Shown piece by piece: positions 6,639-14,442 of a DNA stretch of 14,559 bases. The DNA is taken from the NCBI GenBank assembly GCA_030673355.1, contig DAOVJF010000015.1:1-14559 (forward strand). Direction: 5' to 3'. The notes under the pieces were generated by a model, which had not been told where the DNA came from, did not search any database, and saw nothing but the letters and a program-made list of their open reading frames with translations. The DNA is from Planctomycetota bacterium. Lineage in GTDB: Bacteria; JAJVIF01; JAPKYR01. The position numbers and the translations under genes were made by a program. The stretch's first letter is position 1; each line of letters starts with the position of its first letter.

Positions 6639-8924
6639 TTATCCCAACGGCAGCCTGACTGTAAAATTTGAACCCTCACCGGGCTCACTTTCAACAGTAA
6701 TCTCACCATCCATCAATTCAACCAGGTCCCTGGTGATGGCAAGGCCAAGGCCGGAACCGCTATGCTTCCGTGTATCGATTTCCTCCGCCTGGTAGAATCT
6801 CTCAAAAATTTTCGTTATGTGTTCCGGCGCAATACCGATGCCGTTATCTTTTATAGAGATAATACCGTTCTTGCCGTCCTTGCGTGTTTCGACTTTAATT
6901 TCAACAATGTCGCTTGAATACTTAATCGCATTACCAATAAGATTCTGCATTACCTGGCGGAAACGTGAGGGGTCCGCGGTTACATTGAATTCCTCACCCG
7001 ACAGTTCGATCTCTACCGGTTTGCCGTAATCGGTTGACTGGACATCCGAGATGATATCCCGCAGGTGCTTATTGACATCAAGGGTTTGAAGGTCGACCCG
7101 CAATTTATCCCTCTCAATTTGCGACACCATCAACAGGTCCTCAATCAATTTAACCAGGTCATCCGCGCGGTTTTTAATCGAATCAATAGCGTCTTCAGCT
7201 TCGTTTGATAATTCTCCAAAGCTTCCATCAAGAAGGAGATCGCTGTAGCCAATTATCGGAACCAGCGGGGTCCTTAACTCATGGGAGACCATTGAAAGGA
7301 ACTCGTTCTTAATTTTCAAGGCGTCTTCAAGGGCGATATTTTTATTCCTGATTTCTTCCTGTGCCTGTTTACGATCGGTTATATCTATTAAAACACCCTC
7401 ATAGTATCCCTCCTCCCTGTAAAGCCGTGCATCGACACGAACCCAGATTATTTCACCATTCTGACGGCGTAATTGCGTTTCAAACTGTGTAACTTCTCCG
7501 GATTTTTCAATTAATTCTATAAATAGTTCCCTGTCTTCAGGATTGTAATAATGGTCTTTCACAAATCCCTTTTTCATCATGTCTTCACGACTTGGGTAAC
7601 CAAGCATCTCAATGCACCGGTCGTTTACCTCAAGAAGTTTCCCGTCGCTCAACCTTGACCTGTACATGCCGACCAGGGCGCTGTCGAAGATCGCGTGGTA
7701 TTTTTCCTCGCTTATCTTTAAAGCCCCGACAGCATGTATGCGCTGCGCGATGTTTATGCCCATTATGGTTATTAAGGTTACAAGCAGGATTATAATTACA
7801 GTTAGAGAAAGGATTAATGAGCGATACCTGGCATAATAGGAGACCGGCTGGTTAAGGATGATGCTCCCATCAGGCAGATCACCCGTGGAAATACCGTATC
7901 GCGCCATGACGTTATAATCGAACATCGGCACGTTCGGGCTGTCACGAAGAACAGGGATATCTTCAGGAGACTCACCATGCAGTATTCTCTGAGCCATTTG
8001 TGCCGCATTTTTCCCCTGGAGCCGGCCACTTGTGACAATGCCTCCAAGGAAACCGTAATCAATTGAAATATCCCATGACGTAAAAACCGGGAAATCGGTA
8101 TTGCCCACAATAAGGGTGTTACTTTCCTCAACCGTGTATGAAATCCCCATGCGGTCCCTGTAAAAGCTGAGATAAAATACCAGAGTGTCGTCGGGCAGGC
8201 TGTTTAATTCTGCTATAAGCTCCTCGGCTGTCCTGTCGATCAACCAGATAAAATCAACACTGTCCTCGAATTCAGGCGCGATTTCCCGCATGCGCTCAGT
8301 GTTAATTCGGCCCGATTCAGTTCCGTCGCTGATTGCAGCGACATTGTTTGTATCGGGAAACAACTCAAGGGCAAGTTCCAGTGTTGCCCTCAGGTCAATA
8401 TCCTCAGCGACGCCGGTAATCCCGGAACGGCCCTCAATCATCGCGTCGTTATAATTATTTACACCGCAAAAAATTATCGGGACACCCGGAAATAAATCGG
8501 CACCATACTCCAGCAGGAAATCAAACGCATTGTTGTCCGAGCTGATTATTACGTCGAATTGGATGTCCGTGTATTTAAATTCAAAGAGTTCAACAAGGTC
8601 TGGGAATATTTCTTCCGGAACCTGACGCTTGGTGTCCATGTACTCAACATATAATTCGATATACTGTCCTGACTCTTCAAAAGCTGCATGGATCCCGCTA
8701 TTAATGTTGCCGCACCATGCATTACCAAGATGATATGAATGCAGGACAAGAACGTTATCGGCCTGGCCGGAATCGGCGTGGAGGCCACCCGCAACCGGGA
8801 ACAGGGATGCAGACATGGCAATCGCAATGAAAACGAGCGCTCGTGCGAGACCGTTCGATGACCTCCCGAGACAGTCGGAAACGCGACTAAGGTTAAACAC
8901 CTTAGATTGGCTGCATCGGATCAA
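6639..8924 (-). CDS. Sensor histidine kinase: periplasmic ABC-substrate-binding-like sensor, PAS, HisKA, HATPase
   Basis: This 761-residue membrane sensor kinase phosphorylates itself and passes the phosphate to a receiver protein. A signal or anchor helix (about 28-45) is followed by a periplasmic domain (56-337) resembling the ABC_sub_bind type of ligand-binding sensor (VLVLHSYH, DVIISSDNNAFDFL, FFPGVPIIF-like). A second membrane helix (about 368-390), a PAS domain (404-522, ending GVLIDITDRKQAQ) and a HisKA domain with SHELRTP (phosphorylated His548) follow. The HATPase domain has the N box NLIGNAIKYS (661-670), G1 DNGIGI (693-698), F box FERFYQ (707) and G2 GSGLGLAI (723-730). There is no receiver domain. 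I use a TTG start at 8924 because GGGAGG lies seven bases upstream; an in-frame GTG at 8993 lacks a ribosome site. It is divergent from the HPt gene. Confidence 0.9.
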   Translation of the reverse strand: MIRCSQSKVFNLSRVSDCLGRSSNGLARALVFIAIAMSASLFPVAGGLHADSGQADNVLVLHSYHLGNAWCGNINSGIHAAFEESGQYIELYVEYMDTKRQVPEEIFPDLVELFEFKYTDIQFDVIISSDNNAFDFLLEYGADLFPGVPIIFCGVNNYNDAMIEGRSGITGVAEDIDLRATLELALELFPDTNNVAAISDGTESGRINTERMREIAPEFEDSVDFIWLIDRTAEELIAELNSLPDDTLVFYLSFYRDRMGISYTVEESNTLIVGNTDFPVFTSWDISIDYGFLGGIVTSGRLQGKNAAQMAQRILHGESPEDIPVLRDSPNVPMFDYNVMARYGISTGDLPDGSIILNQPVSYYARYRSLILSLTVIIILLVTLITIMGINIAQRIHAVGALKISEEKYHAIFDSALVGMYRSRLSDGKLLEVNDRCIEMLGYPSREDMMKKGFVKDHYYNPEDRELFIELIEKSGEVTQFETQLRRQNGEIIWVRVDARLYREEGYYEGVLIDITDRKQAQEEIRNKNIALEDALKIKNEFLSMVSHELRTPLVPIIGYSDLLLDGSFGELSNEAEDAIDSIKNRADDLVKLIEDLLMVSQIERDKLRVDLQTLDVNKHLRDIISDVQSTDYGKPVEIELSGEEFNVTADPSRFRQVMQNLIGNAIKYSSDIVEIKVETRKDGKNGIISIKDNGIGIAPEHITKIFERFYQAEEIDTRKHSGSGLGLAITRDLVELMDGEITVESEPGEGSNFTVRLPLG

Positions 8925-9323
8925 TTGAAAGCCTCCCGATCCATGGATAATTTTAACCTGAGTATCAGGTATCGGGATGATTATCCCATCCACCTGACGC
9001 TGATGTAATATTATCCAATGTAAATAAGGAGTAACACTATCCTAAAAAAGAAATTTTTAATATATATGTTACTCGAAATTCAAGGGAAGGCCTGTCCCGC
9101 CGGGTAACCCGCCAGCACAAGCCATCTGCCTTAGTATCCAATTAACCACTATTTTTTGAGATTCCCGATGTGGTTTCGCGTTTTTATTATTATTTTTATA
9201 TATTAATGATTTTAATTATTGGCTGACCATTTTATTGCATCCATTCAAACCCTCATCAGGTTTGGTCGGGATAATAGAAATGAGTGTGATATACTTAATA
9301 ATCGGTACCGGAGGAAGATCAGC
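8925..9323. other. Divergent intergenic region between kinase and HPt genes
   Basis: This 399-base region lies between two divergent genes and should hold both promoters, but I find no promoter with both boxes well matched. It is A+T-rich at 9041-9070 and 9180-9240. Between these is a GC-rich structured stretch (9087-9132). If the kinase instead starts at the GTG at 8993, the first 69 bases here are coding. Confidence 0.5.
9087..9132. other. GC-rich nested stem-loop between kinase and HPt genes
   Basis: AAGGC (9087-9091) can pair with GCCTT (9128-9132), enclosing an inner hairpin CGGG-TAA-CCCG (9101-9111). It stands out as a GC-rich island within A+T-rich flanks. It could be a structured leader of either gene or a small repeat. 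I do not recognise a known riboswitch consensus. Confidence 0.4.
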
Positions 9324-9695
9324 ATGGTGGAAGAATTAAATGGCGGCGAAACCATCAAGGTTCTTAATCTTGAAGTGGCGCTCGAACTCATGGATGGAGA
9401 CGCAGACCTCCTGAAAGAAGTCCTGCAGATATTCATAGACGATGTCCCTCGAAAAATGAATGGATTGCGTAATGCGCTGGATAGTGCCGATGCCGATGCC
9501 ATCAGGTTTGAGGCGCACTCAATGAAGGGTTCATCCGCGAATATTGGCGCGGATTTATTTCGTGAACTTGCGTTCAAGATCGAACAGGCCGGAAAAGAGC
9601 ATCAAATTGGAACGGCGGTAGAACTTTTTGAGAAACTTGAATCCGAACTAACCAGGCTTAAAACCAGGATAGCAACTGTTATCGAATCTCTGTAA
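9324..9695 (+). CDS. Stand-alone HPt (histidine phosphotransfer) domain protein
   Basis: This 123-residue cytoplasmic protein consists almost wholly of one HPt four-helix domain, which shuttles phosphate between receiver domains in a phosphorelay. The signature AHSMKGSSANIGADLFRELA places the phosphorylated histidine at residue 65, with the lysine and the small residues that usually follow it. LLKEVLQIFIDDVPRKMNGLRNAL (29-52) is the typical preceding helix. The ATG at 9324 has GGAGG nine bases upstream. A longer reading from a TTG at 9219 lacks a ribosome site and adds unrelated sequence. It is divergent from the histidine kinase, which lacks a receiver domain, so a separate receiver protein, not in this window, would be needed to connect the two. 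Confidence 0.92.
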   Translation: MVEELNGGETIKVLNLEVALELMDGDADLLKEVLQIFIDDVPRKMNGLRNALDSADADAIRFEAHSMKGSSANIGADLFRELAFKIEQAGKEHQIGTAVELFEKLESELTRLKTRIATVIESL

Positions 9696-9711
9696 TAACA
9701 GCTTGAAAAGA

Positions 9712-9767
9712 CAAACCCGATTTCAATAATTAGTTACTAATATCAACAGGATGAAAAATCGGGTTTG
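9712..9767. terminator. 12-base inverted repeat between convergent genes, possible terminator
   Basis: CAAACCCGATTT (9712-9723) and its exact reverse complement (9756-9767) surround a 32-base spacer that itself contains ATTAGT-T-ACTAAT (nested hairpin). It sits in the 95-base gap between the HPt gene and the convergent membrane-protein gene. The minus strand continues TCTTTTC after the stem, a weak U-run, so it may end leftward transcripts. The plus side has no clean T-run. Confidence 0.5.
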
Positions 9768-9790
9768 ATACCGGTTTGTTTGAGTGAGCT

Positions 9791-10306
9791 TTAACGCATC
9801 AAACCTTTCGAAATCCTTATCTCGTATTTTTTTAAGTTTCGGATTGTATCACGGTCGTTCATTTCGTTCGCGACAGCCACCAGATCATCATGGTAAGTTT
9901 TAGCTTCGCTGAATTTTCCTTCATTGATTAATTTTTCAAGATTTTCATCCACAAAACCAAAATCACCCTTCGATTCTGGAATACCTCCGGGGTTCGGTGC
10001 CATCGTTCCAAGTGTCGCAAGTTCATCGGGATCGCCTCTGGACGCGTACCTGGCCCGGATTTCTACATCCTGGGTCCTCGAAATCGCCTTGTGTTTTCTG
10101 GTCGGGGCAAAATTCGCCCTGGCTATGAAGAAATATACGAGAAGGCCGGGCAGGTTGAAAAAGAGAACGATTAATCCCCAGACAACCGGGTCCTGACCGG
10201 TATTACCGCAGTCCACCATGGCTACAATGGCGAACAGAATACTGGAACTGAGATAGATCAGGGGTATCCATTGCGGTAATTGTGAAAAGTCGGGACCGCC
10301 CATCAT
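9791..10306 (-). CDS. Two-helix membrane protein with PLD-nuclease-N-like segment
   Basis: This 171-residue protein has two membrane helices (about 13-31 and 41-62). The second, VVWGLIVLFFNLPGLLVYFFIAR, resembles the small PLDc_N-type membrane motif found at the N-terminus of cardiolipin synthases and in stand-alone proteins. A cytoplasmic part follows, ending in a helical region (119-165, ENLEKLINEGKFSEAKTYHDDL) that looks like short tetratricopeptide-type helices. It has no catalytic HKD motif, so it is not itself a phospholipase. The first of two adjacent ATG codons (10306) has AGGAAGG nine bases upstream. It follows the 346-residue membrane gene by 19 bases and is probably cotranscribed with it. 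Function is unknown. Confidence 0.78.
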   Translation of the reverse strand: MMGGPDFSQLPQWIPLIYLSSSILFAIVAMVDCGNTGQDPVVWGLIVLFFNLPGLLVYFFIARANFAPTRKHKAISRTQDVEIRARYASRGDPDELATLGTMAPNPGGIPESKGDFGFVDENLEKLINEGKFSEAKTYHDDLVAVANEMNDRDTIRNLKKYEIRISKGLMR

Positions 10307-10325
10307 TTTAAATCACCTTCCTGTG

Positions 10326-11366
10326 TCAAGCTCTTGATTTAATTTTACACCATTTTTTTAATCTGGTTGTTGCCGTTTTGTTGAGAGAGGCCAGGTATGT
10401 TAATCCCCCGACAATAAAAAGCGGTTCCAGCGGCATGTACAATCGTCCCTCGACAAGCCGTCCCCAAGCCAGGTGAATGATTAAAAAAATCGGTACGATA
10501 ACAAAACATCTTCGAATTACCACCGGAATCTGTACCCAGGCTTTAAAAAGGGTAAACCACAGCACGTTGAATGACAGGAATAATACAAGCCAGCCTTCCG
10601 GATATTTCAGGTTGTACGCGAATATGTTCGGTAAATCCCTGAGTTCGAGCTTGTTCTCCATATAATTTATTACAGGGCCGAAAAGTGCTCTGATTCCGAT
10701 CCAGGGTATCGCCCATACAATAATCAGGCCGATTGTCCGGAGAATCAGCGGTCCGATCGGGAGTTCCCCATACCGTGCCGCGAAGTAAGCCGGTATCAGC
10801 AGGACGATGGATTCGCGGAAGGGTACTCCAAGAAAAATAATAAGGAATAACCAATTATCTTTTTTGAGAGCTATGGCTGAGAATCCGAGAATAAAAAATA
10901 ACAGGTTCCATGGGTCGCCCGGCTGATGGTAATACTGGAACTCAAACATCGGGTTAACTGCAACCATGAATCCCAGGCCCAGTAAGGATAATTTCAGATC
11001 GAACCAGATGGATAGAAATTTCAGAAGGGCCAGGTAGCACATTGTCATGGCCAGGATGCGGATGAGAAGATAAGAAATAAGCAATGTGCGCGAATCGTTC
11101 GGTGCTCCCGATTTCACGAGCAGATCCAGTACGATCTCTGCTATCAAATAAGGCGCAAAGCGGTACTGCATGGGAGCTTCCGCCTTTCGCTGGATAACAT
11201 TCTGGTGGTCGATTGATACCGCGACTGAATTCGGTCCCGAGACATAAAAATAATGATGATAATATGCGGTCACAGCGGCAAATGAGAGGCATAATACCAG
11301 GAGCCACCAGAAGTTAGCCCTGAACCAGGAATGAGGATGGTCGTTATCGTTGCCTGTGGTGTCCAT
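10326..11366 (-). CDS. Polytopic membrane protein, possibly GT-C-type glycosyltransferase-like
   Basis: This 346-residue integral membrane protein has about eight or nine hydrophobic helices (roughly 17-37, 93-120, 125-142, 152-168, 171-195, 205-226, 257-277, 284-302 and 308-327) and a basic C-terminal tail. A polar loop after helix 1 contains QYRFAPYL, and the last helices contain WGRLVEGRLYMPLEPLF. Both resemble patterns in GT-C-fold or DUF2029-like membrane proteins that use polyprenyl-phosphate sugars, but the catalytic acidic residue of that fold cannot be assigned, so this is a guess. The ATG at 11366 has no clear ribosome site, and no better in-frame start is near. It is the first gene of a two-gene leftward unit. 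Confidence 0.75.
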   Translation of the reverse strand: MDTTGNDNDHPHSWFRANFWWLLVLCLSFAAVTAYYHHYFYVSGPNSVAVSIDHQNVIQRKAEAPMQYRFAPYLIAEIVLDLLVKSGAPNDSRTLLISYLLIRILAMTMCYLALLKFLSIWFDLKLSLLGLGFMVAVNPMFEFQYYHQPGDPWNLLFFILGFSAIALKKDNWLFLIIFLGVPFRESIVLLIPAYFAARYGELPIGPLILRTIGLIIVWAIPWIGIRALFGPVINYMENKLELRDLPNIFAYNLKYPEGWLVLFLSFNVLWFTLFKAWVQIPVVIRRCFVIVPIFLIIHLAWGRLVEGRLYMPLEPLFIVGGLTYLASLNKTATTRLKKWCKIKSRA

Positions 11367-11543
11367 CAGACTGAATGATAGTTGAAAAAGACGTGATTGT
11401 TAAATTAAAAAATTCTGTAAACTTATTCTGTCCTTAATCAACCACCCCCCTGAAAGCCTGGAAAACTCTCGGAAGTGCGGGAAAGCGAAAATTTAAAAAT
11501 AGCGTTAAAGGTAAAAAATTTTATGTAAAACGTAAAAAAATCC

Positions 11544-11572
11544 TTGCAAAACGGAAACTTTTAGTGTAGGCT
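11544..11572 (+). promoter_or_regulatory. Candidate promoter just upstream of the XRE-type gene
   Basis: TTGCAA (11544-11549) and TAGGCT (11567-11572) are separated by 17 bases; the matches to consensus are moderate (four of six and three of six). Transcription would begin at about the ATG at 11579, giving a leaderless message, which fits the lack of a clear ribosome site. Similar AAAACG motifs upstream (around 11527 and 11550) might be operator sites. Confidence 0.35.
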
Positions 11573-11578
11573 ATCGTC

Positions 11579-11791
11579 ATGGCTATTGAGATCAACCTTG
11601 ACCTGATGCTCGTCAAAAGAAAGATGAGACTCACGGAGCTTGCAGAAAGGATCGGGATATCGGTTACCAACCTGTCACTTCTGAAAACCGGCAAGGTTAA
11701 AGGAATAAGATTTAACACCCTGGAAGCCATATGCCGCGAGATGGATTGTCAGCCGGGGGACATACTGGAGTACATACCTGATTTCGTGTGA
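11579..11791 (+). CDS. Small XRE/Cro-C1-type HTH regulator
   Basis: This 70-residue protein is a single helix-turn-helix domain of the Cro/C1 (YozG-like) type. The DNA-binding unit LTELAERIGISVTNLSLLKTGK (18-39) is followed by the conserved FNTLEAICREMDCQPGDILEYIPD, which typifies minimal XRE regulators that read 'domain only' without a sensor. The ATG at 11579 lacks a strong ribosome site and may be leaderless. The next gene, for a polytopic membrane protein, starts 71 bases on. In many bacteria such small XRE proteins are paired with a membrane protein (for example DUF2975), and this pair has the same arrangement. It is probably a transcriptional regulator of its own operon. Confidence 0.9.
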   Translation: MAIEINLDLMLVKRKMRLTELAERIGISVTNLSLLKTGKVKGIRFNTLEAICREMDCQPGDILEYIPDFV

Positions 11792-11862
11792 AATAAAATC
11801 ATAAATAAACTAAAATGGTGACAGCAATGCATAACACACTTACTTTTACAGGAGAACGCATA

Positions 11863-12471
11863 ATGACAAACGGGAAGTACAGGATAGCAGGATGGATGGC
11901 TCTTGCGAGTGTTTGCGTGGTTATACCGTGCGGGGTCATGAACATGCTTATAGGCGCAAGGCCGGACAAATTTTTCAGTCTAATTCCGGTTCTCGCTTAT
12001 TTCAGCCTTCTTGAATGGACATTGTCAAGTTACGCATTCTACCGGTTTAAGGATTTCCTGAATGAACATTACAACTTTCATAAGGTTGATGTTTTCATCA
12101 TAATATTCATAATCAGCTCAATGATCATGTATATCATTATGATTACAACATTAGTGCTGGCAGGCGATTCAATGCCCACCCGGGGAATGCCGATCCATCC
12201 CGCAAAGATCGCTGGAATTATCGGCGTGGCTGCTAATGCGTTAATCTTTGGTACCCTCGGGATTATATTCGGTGTGAAGCTTCTCAAACTGGAGGCAGGG
12301 CTTCATGGTCTTCTTAAACCGATGGCATACGTCGCAATTGCCGGATCGATCTGTATCCTTCTATTCCTTCTGGCTCCATTGGGGTCCTTGCTGTTTTCGG
12401 TTTTCACAATTTTGATGGCAATAGTCCTGATCAAGGGGAAAGACAGGGAAGAGATTCCCGAATTTGTATAA
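11863..12471 (+). CDS. Polytopic membrane protein paired with XRE regulator
   Basis: This 202-residue protein has five or six membrane helices (roughly 10-30, 38-58, 75-100, 115-140 and 152-190 as two) with short loops and a charged C-terminus (KGKDREEIPEFV). No catalytic motif is visible. The ATG at 11863 is chosen because AGGAG lies eight bases upstream; an in-frame ATG at 11815 has no ribosome site. It lies behind the small XRE regulator, and a rho-independent terminator 27 bases after its stop closes the unit. The position suggests a DUF2975-like partner, but the sequence is not clearly that family, so I leave it unassigned. Confidence 0.8.
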   Translation: MTNGKYRIAGWMALASVCVVIPCGVMNMLIGARPDKFFSLIPVLAYFSLLEWTLSSYAFYRFKDFLNEHYNFHKVDVFIIIFIISSMIMYIIMITTLVLAGDSMPTRGMPIHPAKIAGIIGVAANALIFGTLGIIFGVKLLKLEAGLHGLLKPMAYVAIAGSICILLFLLAPLGSLLFSVFTILMAIVLIKGKDREEIPEFV

Positions 12472-12498
12472 AAATGCAGATAAGTCGAACACTAAACT

Positions 12499-12527
12499 CT
12501 CTCCCGCTTTTTGGGGGAGTTTTTTTT
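12499..12527 (+). terminator. Rho-independent terminator after the XRE/membrane pair
   Basis: CTCTCCC (12499-12505) pairs with GGGGGAG (12513-12519), seven pairs with one G-U, around a seven-base loop, and is followed by eight T (12520-12527). It is a textbook terminator for the rightward unit ending at 12471. Confidence 0.9.
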
Positions 12528-12539
12528 GCCTGATAGGTG

Positions 12540-12600
12540 CAGGGTGGAATGGAAAGTCCCCCCTGTAATCCCCCCACTCCGCTTCGCTCCGTGGGGGGAT
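12540..12600. repeat. Two adjacent GC-rich hairpins upstream of cysS
   Basis: The first hairpin pairs CAGGGTGG (12540-12547) with CCCCCCTG (12558-12565), with one mismatch. The second is a perfect 10-base inverted repeat, ATCCCCCCAC (12568-12577) with GTGGGGGGAT (12591-12600), around a 13-base spacer containing CCGCTTCGC. There is no T-run after either. The C-run/G-run palindrome resembles short intergenic repeats scattered in many genomes, not a gene-specific control site. Confidence 0.6.
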
Positions 12601-12757
12601 GGTTGAATTATTCAGGTGATATGATTCGCTGCTTCCTATATTCGAAAGGTCGGTGCTGGGACAAACGAAGTCGCTGCTATTGCGAATTGAACCTCATGAC
12701 GATACGATTGGTCGAAATCTGTTGCGGTTTTTCAATTATATTAAAGGTGGTGAAACC

Positions 12758-14413
12758 ATGACATTAGAGATTAAGTACCCGTGGGGCGAACTCCCACAGA
12801 TCAGAATCCACAACTCGATGACCCGAAGGGAAGAAAATTTCCCGCTTCCCGGTGATCATCCCGAGGTTTCGATCTACGTCTGCGGGCCTACCACCTACAA
12901 CCTGGTTCATATCGGTAACATGAGGGGACCCGTATTTTTCGATGTCGTACGGAAGGTTTTCAAAGCTCATGGTTACAGGGTGAAATATGTCACTAATTTT
13001 ACCGATGTCGACGACAAGATGATCGCGGAGGCAAAAAAGGTTGGGGAAGATGACCCGATCCAGTTGTCGGCGAGATTCGTTCATGAGTACTATACCGACC
13101 TGTTTGGACTTGGAATTGAAAAAGCGGATTTCTATCCTAAAGTATCAACGCATATCCCTGAAATAATCGATTATGTAAAGCTGATCATGAACAACGGGCA
13201 CGCGTATGTCGGTAAGGACGGGAGCGTGTATTTCGACGTCAAATCGTACCCGGATTACCTTGCGCTTACCCGTCAGAGTATTGACAGCCTTTTGGAAAAC
13301 ATCGATCAGGGAGATGAACAGAGCGCGAAGAGAGATCCCAGGGATTTCGCCCTGTGGAAAGCAGCGAAACCGGGAGAGCCGACATGGGGATTCTCACAGA
13401 GCGATGATGAGATAAAACGGTTTGGCCAGGTTTCGTCCGGACGGCCGGGATGGCATATCGAATGCTCGGTCATGAGCGCGAAACACCTTGGACCGTCGTT
13501 TGATATTCATGGCGGTGGGAAGGAATTGAAGTTCCCGCACCATGAAAATGAGCTTGCCCAGGCGAAATGCGGGCATCCGGATGAGGATTTCGCGCGGATA
13601 TGGATGCATAACGAGTGGGTTGTATTACCAAGCGGCGATAAGATGGCTAAGAGCGGTGAGAGCGTATTGATTCGGGATGTTCTTAAGGATAATGATCCTG
13701 ATACAGTGAGGATGTTCCTCCTTTCGTCGCATTACAGGAAAGAAGTTCCTTATACTTTTGAATCGCTTGGCAACCAGGCTAAGGCGAAAGCCCGGATAGT
13801 AGAGACGTTCAGACGCCTGACGGAATTTCTGAGGTGGAGGGCTGAAGAACGTCACGAGAACTGGCTTCAGATCTGGAATGAATGGGACAACAGATCTGGA
13901 TTCGATGTGGATGGGTTTACAAAACGGATGATTGACAATGCACCTCCTGATGGAGATGCTGATAATCCTGCATTCGACCTAGTTAATGATGTGCGGGAAG
14001 TGTTATACAGGTCACACTATCATATGGCCGATGATTTCAACAGCCAGGGGGCAATCGGAGAGCTGTTCCAGCTTGTTAATCGAATCAATGCGAATCTTGA
14101 TGAAATGTCTCCCGACAATCGGGATGATTTTACTGCCGTAAATATCGCTCTCGGTGCACTTGTACATATAACCGGAATTCTTGGCATCATGAAAACCGAG
14201 CGGGAAAGCCTTTATGCGACAGCCGAAGCACGCGAGGAGATCGCAAAGGGCGGGGGGGACGCTGCGAAACTGGCTGAGGTGCTTCTGAAACTCCGCGATG
14301 ACGCCAGAACTGACAAGAATTTTGAATTGTCGGACAAAATCAGGGACGAACTGAATGAGATCGGCGCCGAAGTCCGAGACTCTGAAGATGGACCAAAGAT
14401 AGTGTGGAAGTAA
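12758..14413 (+). CDS. cysS: Cysteinyl-tRNA synthetase
   Basis: This 551-residue class I aminoacyl-tRNA synthetase attaches cysteine to tRNA-Cys in the cytoplasm. It has the HIGH-type motif HIGN (51-54), the KMSKS-type motif KMAKS (295-299), and the four zinc ligands that hold the cysteine-specific site: Cys42 (YVCGPTTYN), Cys236 (HIECSVMS), His261 and Glu265 (FPHHENELAQ). The C-terminal DALR-type region includes MADDFNSQGAIGELF. It is longer than the roughly 460 residues of the E. coli enzyme, mainly because of an insertion of about 50 residues around 362-410 and a longer N-terminus. The ATG at 12758 has AGGTGG seven bases upstream; the frame is open 35 codons further but without a ribosome site. 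It is followed by tRNA-Leu 29 bases after the stop. Confidence 0.97.
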   Translation: MTLEIKYPWGELPQIRIHNSMTRREENFPLPGDHPEVSIYVCGPTTYNLVHIGNMRGPVFFDVVRKVFKAHGYRVKYVTNFTDVDDKMIAEAKKVGEDDPIQLSARFVHEYYTDLFGLGIEKADFYPKVSTHIPEIIDYVKLIMNNGHAYVGKDGSVYFDVKSYPDYLALTRQSIDSLLENIDQGDEQSAKRDPRDFALWKAAKPGEPTWGFSQSDDEIKRFGQVSSGRPGWHIECSVMSAKHLGPSFDIHGGGKELKFPHHENELAQAKCGHPDEDFARIWMHNEWVVLPSGDKMAKSGESVLIRDVLKDNDPDTVRMFLLSSHYRKEVPYTFESLGNQAKAKARIVETFRRLTEFLRWRAEERHENWLQIWNEWDNRSGFDVDGFTKRMIDNAPPDGDADNPAFDLVNDVREVLYRSHYHMADDFNSQGAIGELFQLVNRINANLDEMSPDNRDDFTAVNIALGALVHITGILGIMKTERESLYATAEAREEIAKGGGDAAKLAEVLLKLRDDARTDKNFELSDKIRDELNEIGAEVRDSEDGPKIVWK

Positions 14414-14425
14414 CCAGAAAAATTG

Positions 14426-14431
14426 TATAAT
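14426..14431 (+). promoter_or_regulatory. Consensus -10 box for tRNA-Leu
   Basis: A perfect TATAAT lies 11 bases before the mature tRNA 5' end, between the cysS stop and the tRNA. No good -35 is seen at the usual distance, which would fall on the end of cysS. The tRNA may be transcribed from here, by read-through from cysS, or both. Confidence 0.5.
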
Positions 14432-14442
14432 GGGTGGGACAA

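Noticed and set aside
9087..9132. Possible known riboswitch (for example cyclic di-GMP type) in the kinase-HPt gap
   Set aside because: I could not match any conserved riboswitch core on either strand; it is kept only as an unexplained stem-loop.
9219..9323. N-terminal extension of the HPt protein from a TTG at 9219
   Set aside because: The ATG at 9324 has a clear GGAGG site; the extension has none and does not resemble HPt proteins.
12540..12566. AGGGTGGAA-like sequence resembling the T-box antiterminator upstream of cysS
   Set aside because: Only a few bases match; the ACCGCG half is missing, there is no room for stem I after the upstream terminator, and no terminator precedes cysS.
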